Shown here piece after piece: positions 55,273 through 64,000 of a DNA stretch of 64,000 bases; within the stretch, counting starts at the first letter, position 1, and each line of letters begins with the position of its first letter. Below the pieces are notes generated by a model, which worked only from the letters and a program-made list of their open reading frames with translations, was not told the origin of the DNA and did no database searches. A program made the position numbers and the translations under genes. Source of the DNA: Cordia subcordata (lineage: Eukaryota > Streptophyta > Magnoliopsida > Boraginales > Cordiaceae); assembly GCA_028554755.1 (NCBI GenBank), contig JAPTOF010000015.1, positions 7,502,001 through 7,566,000 of the forward strand, written 5' to 3'.

Positions 55273-57130
55273 TGATGTCATCTTTCGAGTGCAAGCTCTA
55301 AAGACCCACAAGCGTACGGATCGGTGTAGTAGAGTGTGTACAAGAACGGGTATCGAACCACAGGAAGGCTATGTTGTGAGATGGATTCAACGTGCGTGTG
55401 TGTCCTAGAGAATGCCTAAAGAAAACCTAAACTAACTATTTTTGGTGTTTTTGGATGATTGGGAGCTCTAGCTAAAGAAAATCAAAATAAACTATGGGAA
55501 TGGAAAGGATAGAGACAAACTATCTAGAGGGAACTAACAAATGGAAGGGATTAAGGTGACATCTACTTGCTAATGGGTAATCCTAGACTCCAATACTATG
55601 GCATTACATGGAATGGCTTAATTACCCAATGTTCTTCAACTAGGTTGCTTAATTAGTGTCCTAATTTCTCCCTAGGACTCGGTGTGAGTCCGTCCCTAGG
55701 CAGTACCTCTAGAGCTACGGCATGTTCCTTATGACCTAGGGCCTTAAGAGTGACTAACTAGCTTCCTAGACGACCCAAAACAAACCTACCCTAGTACATA
55801 AATCATTGGATAGATTTAAAACCAAGACCTAGTGTCGCTAGAGTCGACTAAATCTACCCAAAAACCTATTAACTAGATTTGAAGCCAAAGGAGACTCAAT
55901 TTAGATTAGCCTATAATTATTCTTCGTTATTCTAGGGTCACAATAGTGGGATTTGAGCTATTAGTACATTCATACATATTCTAGGCTAAGGTGTTCGTGA
56001 ATAAAAGGACCTATTGAACAACCAAACATCATCATGCTCGGATTACACCATTAAAAGTACTTTTGAACCAACATGTTTGCAATATTGAGGTCATATTTAC
56101 TACTAGGCATGCAAACATTCACATGGACATGAATATAAGCATTACCCACTTTATAAAATCTACACGTAAACACATAGACATGATTGTAGAATGGATTAAA
56201 GGTGTTTAGTAGCAAATAGACTTCAATTTACACATATGCAAATCTCATAGGCATATTATCAAACACCTAGACATGTATTGAACAATAGCCATTGAAATAA
56301 GAAAAGCATAGCATATGTATATATATATATAGTAAGCCATTAAATCCCATAATATAGAAGCATAGAATCAACCCATTACACAAGTATCATCACCCTAAAT
56401 AAATCTACTCAAACATAATATAAAAGAGGATGAAAGAGAGAATATAAGACTCCCTTTCCATCCTAGCAATTCTTGTACAAAAATCTTTGAGCAGGCTTTA
56501 ATCCAAGTGTTTGAATCCTCCAAATAAGCTTGAATCTAGGTGAAAAGTGTGTGATTGTGTGTGTTAGAGATGCTGTAGCTAGGGTTTTGTGTGTGTGTGT
56601 GTGATACGTGGGTAATGGGTCTAAAAGTATCTCCCCTTGAAGTTTGAAAATCGAGCTTTTTATATCAGCATCTGTGCACTATCGATTGACCGGCTGAAGG
56701 GGTAGTTGACTGGCTTTTCTTGGTAGCTTTCCGGAGTGGCCGGTCGATCGGCCTGAAGGAGGAACTCGACTAGCAATTTTTGGTTGCTTTCTAGAGTGAT
56801 AAGTCGACCGGCTTTTCTTCTAGGTTGTCGGGCTAACTTTTCTTCCTCCATTCTTTGTCTTTTCGGCCTCCAATCTTCTTCCCTTGACCTGTGCATCTCC
56901 CATCTTCATTACCCATCAATGTCTAATCTCGATCTTAACCCAAAGATAACCTAATTCATTGAAAACAAGCAATTAGTGTAGAAATTGTCTCTTAAACTCA
57001 ATTTGTACAATTGTTTATGCTCAAGCCTATTCTTAATGAAGTACTACACTAATGCATCTTTGTGAGCACTTAACACCTCTTAAACATGGGTGAATAACAA
57101 CTTAAACGCATATAAAAACACAACACATCA
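55273..57130 (-). repeat. 5' LTR of element F
   Basis: 1858 bp, minus-strand start TGATGTGTTG at 57130 and end GATGACATCA at 55273. Palindromic GGTCGAT/GTCGACCGGC words lie at 56700-56830, and a TATA box (TATAAAAA, minus, about 56657-56664) follows. A (TG)n run lies at 56590-56603. Confidence 0.85.
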
Positions 57131-58500
57131 ATACATAAATCAAACACATCACCCAACATCTCTCACTGATTCTTCCTTAGCTTTTCTCCAAGGAAGCATT
57201 CTTATCCAACCCTTCCTCCAAAAGCTTTGGAACTCCTTTTTTCCTTGAGATTATACTCATATATGTATGACATATCACATGTCTTAGTAAGAGTCTTCTA
57301 CAACTGGGACAAATAGTCCTTTTCCTGACTTACATCAACCATTCACCATTGGTACTAGATATGGACTTTTTAGATATCACTAGCTATCTGGGTCATCTTA
57401 TTATATAAGATTGCAGGGGAAGGTAGAAACCCTTAGTCCCTCCCAAGAGCTATGAAAGCAAAGGTATAAGAAAGAGAAAATAAAGAGAGAATAGACAAGG
57501 CTGGAGAAAAGTGATAAAGGAAGAATAACTATTGATAGGTATTAATTACGTCAACCACCCGATCTTTTGTGCACATCCACATCTTCTGGGATGTTATTTG
57601 GCAAGGGTTGTGCTGGGTAGCCTAAACTATGCCTGGTTTGGCAAGATAGAAGGTCGGTGGACCATCTTTTGAAAGAAAAAGGATGTCAAGGAGAAAGAGA
57701 GAGACATAAAGCACCTTTGGAAAAATCTACCCCCTACGGATAACAAGAGATTTTTATAAGTGACCAGGAAAAATAATACGAAGAGGCTTAAAAATATGAA
57801 CTTGAGGGCAAAATGTGGATACGATATCAACTTAAGAAGTTTGGGGAGATGCAGATTGAGTTGCCACATCCAAACATTAGGCTTTCATTCCTGCCAGAGA
57901 AGGCATTCCCGTGCCACGAGCCTCTGCACTAAAACCAAAGGCTGTTGGTGCAGGAAAAATGGTGGTCGATGATGAGAAAAATCTCAACTTCTTTGGTTGA
58001 TGGCTACTTGTGGAGGGCGAACGAGGTCTCTTTTTGGCCCAACATCATCCACAAAAACTATAAAAGGGTGAAAAGATTTGCCTATCTATGTAAACTCTAA
58101 GCAAACACAAGGAGAGGCCTAGCTTGGACAAAAAAAATGGATACAAATGGCTTCAATTGAGTGCAAGAAGTCATGCCACCAAAACTACTCAGCTGCCACT
58201 TAACCACATCTATCAGGGCGTTAAAGTCGATCTTCAAGTGGCAAATGGAGTCTATTGTTGAATAAAAAAGGCACAAGAAGTAGGAAATAAAGAGTCATTG
58301 CCGAATCATAAAAGGAAAGATAAGAAGAAGGGGAACTATTTCTAAGGCATAGTAGTCGGGGCTCACCCACAAAAGGTCATAACCTAGAAACACCTCCACC
58401 CAAAGAATCCTAACACAAAGGAAATGCCACCAATGAGTTCCCTTCACCTTGAGTTGGGGCTAAAGATGCAGGAGCCTCACCTTTTTGGCCTGAAAGCTGT
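57131..58500. other. Unassigned sequence between elements F and G
   Basis: About 1.4 kb with no LTR wording and no frame longer than 80 residues. A plus-strand reading near 57870-58030 gives short open runs that match no family I recognise. It could be an old element's coding region or unique sequence. Confidence 0.4.
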
Positions 58501-60118
58501 TGATGTGTGTGACTTGTGCGTGGTTGTACATAGTGTTTGCATGCACATTTAGAGGTGTTTAGAGCTTAATTTAGTGCATTTGTTAGTATTTGCACATAAT
58601 GCATTTCGATGCATAAATGTTATGCTAAGTCCTATATTTTGTGTTTTAGGTGAGTTTTGAAAGGGTTCAAGCTAACACAAAGGAGAAACAAGCTAAAAAT
58701 GAGGACCAAGGCAAAAATAGTGGCTAGTCAAGCTTTAGTCGACCGGCCAAACCAGTGAGCTACCATTTTTAGCCAGTCGAGTGCAAGCCTAGAGGTCAAC
58801 AAGTCAAGTCAGAGAGCTCCCATTATTAAGTAAGTCGAGCAAGAGAAAAGGAGTCAGTCGACTGGTTAGGTGGATTGGCAATCGCAATTCAATAGCTATA
58901 GATAGCTCGTTTAAGGCCATTTTTTTAGAGAAACCCAATAATCTCTCAACCCGATTAACTCTAACCCTTTTCCCACTGTAATGAACACCTCTACACATCA
59001 TTTAAACCTCATACCAAGCTAGGATTGAAGTATCTAACAAGAATTTGAAGGACTTGTAAAGATTTGGAAGTAACATTTAAGGGAGCTCTTCATGTTCTTT
59101 TTCTATTTCTTGTAAATATGTTGCTAAATTATGCAAGATCTTTGGGTGTTTGTCATTGTATATTAGATTAGGGATTTGAATAAAGGATCTGTGTGTATCT
59201 TTGGCTCTTAATACATGTTTATTTATATAAATCTATGGCATGATTCAATATGTCTATATATTGACAGTCAAACATGTCTATATGTTTGTTAAAATGCCTA
59301 GGTGAATATGAATGTGTTATTTATACCATAAATTCTTATATCTTAATTCCATGATGTTGATTAATGGTTCTTTATTCATGTTTAAGCTAGATTAAGTTTC
59401 CTTGGGCTTTAAACGCAGCTAATAGGCTTCTAACTTAGTTAAATCGACCTTAGATGGACTAGATCTTGACTTTAAACCCAGCCAACGGTTTAGACACTAG
59501 GGTAGATTCAATCAACACCACTTGGGACCTAATTAACTAAGCCTAAAACTTAGGTCATAAGGACCACACTATACTCTAAGACTCGACACCTAGGGATAGA
59601 GCCGCACCTAGTTCTAGTAGATAATAAGGTTAGTTGATGAGGCTCGGTAAGAGAACTTAGTTAATTAAGCCCGAAAATTACATTTGGCTTGGAGAATCCT
59701 TTGCTACTAAAAGTCAACGCTTAGGGATAGGAGTCTACCTATAATTGGTAGAAAATAAGGTTAATTAGCTAGGGCCTTCAATAGAGCAATCAAGCCATAG
59801 ATAGACCTAATATATTATCATAGCCCGAACCTAGTTACAACTCAATCACGTTAGATCCTCTTATACCTTGTTAGGTTTATTTTCCTTAGCTTGGCACCTT
59901 TAGTTCTTCCGTAGCTTAGGTTTTATTTTCATTGTCACGAGCTCTCTTCCATCCCAAAAAGACCAAACATACTTCAACACACACACATAGCTAGTTTTAA
60001 GCACCTGAGCACATATAGCCCAAACTAAAAAGCCTCCTTGTGCAGACGATATCCACACTCAAATTTGTTATACCACGAACGATCCGTACGAATGCGATGA
60101 AAAACTTGAGACACATTG
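58501..60118 (+). repeat. 5' LTR of element G
   Basis: It starts TGATGTGTGTGACTT. The end, CACATTG just before AGTTTTTGGCAC, appears to have lost the usual CA. It is about 1618 bp. TCGACCGGCC-type palindromic words are at 58735-58880, a TATAGATA at 58897-58904, and diverged inverted repeats at 59404-59480. Confidence 0.75.
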
Positions 60119-60124
60119 AGTTTT

Positions 60125-60143
60125 TGGCACTGTTGTCAAAGAG
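60125..60143 (+). other. Primer binding site of element G (degenerate)
   Basis: TGGCACTGTTGTCAAAGAG resembles the tRNA-Asp-like site of E with five or so changes, and follows the LTR after AGTTTT. Confidence 0.6.
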
Positions 60144-60334
60144 TCACAGTATTTGGTTCATTGTGTGCTTTCATATTTTTGATTAGTTTCTTGTGTGTTG
60201 TCTTATCTTTACTTGCTTTTCCTTAATTGAAAAACCACAAAAAAAATTGAAATTTTTGAAAATTCAAGAAAAATCAAAAATTTTGTAAAATAAAAAAATT
60301 GAATTGAGAAAAAGTTTACTTTTGTTGCTTGAAT

Positions 60335-61609
60335 ATGGATAATTCCAACGCTTCTTGGTGGTCACTTGTATCTCCTTCCCTACCCCCGTACATACTCTTA
60401 CTGATTGTCTCTTATGTGGTAGTTGTGAGCACTGTTCTTTTGGATGTCCCCTTGCATATGGAAAGCCCTAATCTTAGGTTAATGCAAGTCATGATCCCTA
60501 TAGTCATGCTTCCATTCATGCATCTTTATCTAGCCATCATGATTATAGGGAGTCATATAATCCTTTTTGTGATCTTTGTCGAATGTGTGACCATGACGTT
60601 AATTCTTACCCCATTCTCCACACCGATCTCTATTATTTTTTAAAGCCCAAGAGTGCCCCAAGTAATCATGTGCCCTTGCATACATCTACATCTAGTTACT
60701 ATGATTATAGGGAGCCATATCATGCACCTTCAACTTAGGGTCAAGATGACTCTTCATTCTATCCATATCCTTGTTTTGAGAATCCATCCTCTGCACCATC
60801 TTTCCCCACCCATTCCTCTTTTGAGTTTTTTGATTATGCTCAAACTGATTTTCAACATGATTACCATTTCCACTCAGTTGAGCCCTTTTCTTTTAGGTCT
60901 CCTTTAAGTGAGGATGAAATGCTTGAATATCTCGAATCCCTCTTCCAATCTAACCAAGAGAGACTAGAGAGCATGATGAAAAAACCAACTATCTAGTCAA
61001 GTGTTTGAAGAGAGAGGTTGAGAAAACCACCCGCGATTGAGAGTGTTTAGATACCCTTTGACCAGGTTGATAGGGTGGGAGTGAGACTTATGGATGGGGG
61101 AAATAGTGATGGTAAAGATGATGTTCGGGAGAAGAAATAGAGACAAAGATAGATGGAGAGTTCACATCCTATAGTAAGGAAGAAGATAAGCTTAATGGTG
61201 CTTTGGTTCTTGATGACAGCTTTGGGTATGTTTTAGAAGTAATGGTACCCTATCCTCCCATGCTTTCACCACATCTCATTAAGTCATGTGAACCTATTTT
61301 TCCCGTTCTTCCCATGCTTCACACATGTTTGGAGGATGATCATGTTATTCTTAGCACTCAATGTGATCCTGAGAACTTTTCTTCAGCATTCATGTTTGCA
61401 TGATGAGGAATCCATTGAGTCCATTTCACCCCCTCCACTCGTGTCTACCACTTATGAGAAATTAGAGTAACCCTTGTTTGATGATGCTATACCCTATAGA
61501 GAGGAGGAGTCTAGTGCTTCTACATCCTTTTCCATTGACTTACTTTCTCTAGATGTCGTCCTTACTCCTTACTCCCATTCCATTAAGCCTTCCTCTTTGG
61601 AGCTTGATA
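60335..61609 (+). pseudogene. Element G protein, relative of the element A protein
   Basis: The ATG at 60335 starts M-D-N-S-N-A-S-W-W-S-L-V-S. After a frame change near 60385 the first knuckle CLLCGSCEHCSFGC is canonical. The second (C-D-L-C-R-M-C-D-H then S-Y) has lost its last cysteine. H-D-Y-R-E and Y-D-Y-R-E words, then E-Y-L-E-S-L-F-Q-S-N-Q-E-R, V-L-D-D-S-F-G-Y-V-L-E, C-L-H-D-E-E-S-I-E-S and E-E-E-S-S-A-S-T-S-F follow in the same order as in A. Several stops and shifts break it. The LTR of H cuts it at 61609. Function unknown. Confidence 0.6.
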
Positions 61610-63465
61610 TGATTTTAGTGCATAAGCTAGAAATAGCCCACAAGTGCACAGGTCATGTGCAGTGTAGTGTATGACTATGGGGTAAAATCTACAGGGAGGC
61701 CAAATGTGTATGGTGTCTTAAGCTATGTGCGTTCTAAAAAGCTACGTATTGAGACCTCAACTATAATATTTTTTGGGTTTTTAGTTTAAAGAGAGCTCAA
61801 AAAGTAAAGCTAACATAAGGGCAAGAAAATATAAGGTTTGTGTGTGGTGACGGGAGAATCAAGTTATCTAAGAGGAGTCAAACGTCAAAAATGGGGATTA
61901 GGGTGATTACAACTTGTTAATGGACGATTACTACATCTTGTTAGGGTTCTTTGATCGATTAACTAGGTTGCTCTCGTCTAGACTTCTAAGTAACCTCTTA
62001 ATGATACCCTAAGCCTCAGTGCGAGTCTATCCCTAGGCATCAACTCCTAAAGCCACGACATATGGTCTTTATGACTTAGGGTTTTAGGGCTAGCTAGTTA
62101 GGATTCTAGGTGACTCAGATTTATTTAACTCTAGCATCTAAACCATTGTCTGGGTATAGAGCCAAGACCTAGTCTATCTACGGTCGACTAACCTAACTTA
62201 AAACCTATTGGCAGGGTTAAAAGCCAAAGGTGATTCGATTTAGGCTAAGCATTAATTACACACCACTGATTGTCTATCATAATAGTAGGAATCAATGTTA
62301 AAGTGCAAGCGCATACACATCTAGGGCATGGTATTCTAGAATATATTGACATATCCTACTAAACATATAGACATGTTTAGATTGCATTAATTAAGCAATA
62401 GCACCCAACATGTAGGCAATTGAAGCTAATCTTGCTATTAGCAAGAAAACACATAGATAGACATGTATGAATACACTACCCACTCCATGGAATCATCACA
62501 CAAACACATAGACATGCTTATATAATGATCTAGTAGTGGTTCATAGCAAAATAGACTACAATATAAATATGCAACTTCATTGAGGCATTTTATCTAACAC
62601 TTAGACATATATGTAAAATAGCCATTGAAACCCTAAGCACAAAGTATGTATACATAAATCCATCATGTACCCATTATAATAAAGTAGTAATCAATCCATA
62701 ATACAAATGTAAATCACCTTACATGATCTAATTGAACATAGAAGGAACTAGGATAAAAGAGAGATAAGAAATCTACCTTTGTATTTGTAACGTTCTCTTT
62801 ACTATCCATGAGCATAAGCCCCAAATCCATATGTTTAATCCTCCTAGAAGCTTGATTCCAAGTATTTAATGTGTGTGTTTGAGTGCATGTGAGGTGGGTG
62901 AGAGTGGAATTAGGTTTGTGGGAAATAGGTGTGAAGAGTGTGATTGATTCAATAAATAACCCAAAAAATAAGCTTAAAAAGTTGTGTAGTGGGCGTTGCC
63001 GGAAAGCCTAACCAAATGTGGGGAGTGACCGGTTCTCTTAAGTGCTCTTTGGCTCTGTAGATCACCCTAACTGGTCGACTGCCAAAGTCCCTAGGGGTGA
63101 TCGATTGTGGCTACAGTATAGCTCCAAGTTTTGCCAAGTTCTTCCAATCATTCCCGATTGCTCTGAACCTCGTCTATGTACCTCCATACTCATTTTTCTC
63201 ACTCTTTCATCCTTGAAACCCTTCTGGAAGCTTGATCATTCCATCAGCATCTTCATTAATACTCCAAGCACTACTCTAATATTTTCTTAAAGTATACGAA
63301 ATGAGCACTTAGTATAGTATTTTCTTTGTAAGCTCAACTACGAACACTTCCTCATATGCATAAAATATTGTATAAATAGTATACTAAGGCCATCTGATAA
63401 ACTCAAAACACCTCAAAATAAGTATAGCAATATAATACAAATACACACACAAAATTGACACATCT
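61610..63465 (-). repeat. 3' LTR of element H, inserted in element G
   Basis: In + orientation it begins TGATTTTAGTGC and ends near GACACATC at 63464. It is about 1855 bp, with the block of TCCCTAGG and TAGGGTTTTAGG words and inverted-repeat relatives near 62140-62230. H reads on the minus strand, so this is its 3' LTR. Confidence 0.7.
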
Positions 63466-64000
63466 GCCCCTTAAACCTTCTCCTTGCTTATCCCTAAGCA
63501 AGACCAAATCCAAGTTTATCCCAAAGTTGGTAAGGAGGCTTGCCTAAAATATAGACTTGCTATCTTGGTGAATCTAAAGAATATAAAGAGGTCATTCTTT
63601 TTGTAAAAGGGTCCTCAAGCCTTTTTGAATCCTTCCCTTACTCATAAGAGGTCTCACACCTCTCAAGAAGTTTCTAAGTAGTTATACCACTAGAAACCTA
63701 GGAGTCTTACATATGCACACGGGATGTTGATACTTGCATTGGCATCATCAAATGATAAGGTGTATAAGAAGAGAAAATGATAGAAGTGAAGATCAACCCT
63801 TGGGAGGGTGAAAAAGAAGAAAACTAATGAAAAGAAAATGAAAATCAAAGAACAAAAATAATGAAAAAGTAAAAGAAAAGAAAAACAAGAGAAATATAAA
63901 CATATCTAAGGTTCCTCTTAGTAGCGCTGGATTTGACGTCTCCTGCCGTGCGTCAATGTTAGAGCCAAATTCGATTAAAATCTTTAGGCACATATTGTTA
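63466..64000 (-). mobile_element. 3' end of the interior of element H (A-type family)
   Basis: A polypurine tract (CTTAAACCTTCTCC on the plus strand) abuts the LTR. The rest matches the reverse of 7090-8540 in A at low identity, including AGTAGCGCTGG at 63920-63930 and the end of the last frame. H continues past the window, so its gene is not seen. Confidence 0.6.

Larger units (their letters stand above)
54020..57130 (-). mobile_element. Element F, truncated Athila-type copy
   Basis: Only the 5' LTR (55273-57130), leader, primer site and gag are left. At about 54020 gag ends against the AT tract. No pol or 3' LTR was found. Confidence 0.8.

Noticed and set aside
57627..57972. Frames of 70-80 residues on both strands as possible host exons
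   Set aside because: No recognisable domain, splice context or conservation evidence; left as unassigned.

Overview
The window is plant nuclear heterochromatin made almost entirely of Ty3/gypsy LTR retrotransposons nested in one another. The polymerase motifs (protease D-L-G-S-S, reverse transcriptase M-D-D-F, RNase H then an HHCC/DDE integrase, a tRNA-Asp-like primer site and LTRs of 1.6-2.1 kb) fit the Athila lineage of flowering plants. One older remnant carries the dual RNase H and integrase wording of the Tat/Ogre lineage. The species cannot be told from the sequence. I found no host protein gene, rRNA, tRNA or CRISPR array. Every coding stretch is a decayed retroelement gene.

Layout. 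An outer minus-strand element D (1-799 and 25084-26011) is split by A (800-25083, plus strand). A has long LTRs but no recognisable gag-pol; it carries a solo LTR (3395-5526) in its interior and element B (9404-23980, minus) in its 3' LTR. B is Athila-type and has an internal tandem duplication of gag-pol and a 936-bp tandem duplication of its 3' region. D itself sits in the integrase of C (26012-47994, minus). C also holds two solo LTRs (27565-29465 minus; 30201-32011 plus), and its 5' LTR is split by E (36632-47868, plus), the most complete Athila-type copy. To the right are a Tat/Ogre relic (48057 to about 52300) with an 856-bp hAT-like element, an LTR fragment, an AT-only block, a truncated Athila copy F (54020-57130), about 1.4 kb of unassigned sequence, and a second A-like element G (58501-61609) interrupted by a third, H (61610 to the right edge).

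How the parts work together. B, C, E and F are decayed copies of a gag-pol family that would have supplied capsid, protease, reverse transcriptase, RNase H and integrase. A, G and H share the LTR plan, primer site, polypurine tract and 3' module with that family, but instead of gag-pol they encode a different, unrecognised protein. It starts just after the primer site with two CCHC zinc knuckles. I infer a non-autonomous family mobilised in trans. This family, the paired inverted repeats in all LTRs, the palindromes upstream of the TATA boxes, and the 0.93-kb module bounded by two polypurine tracts are the most interesting features.
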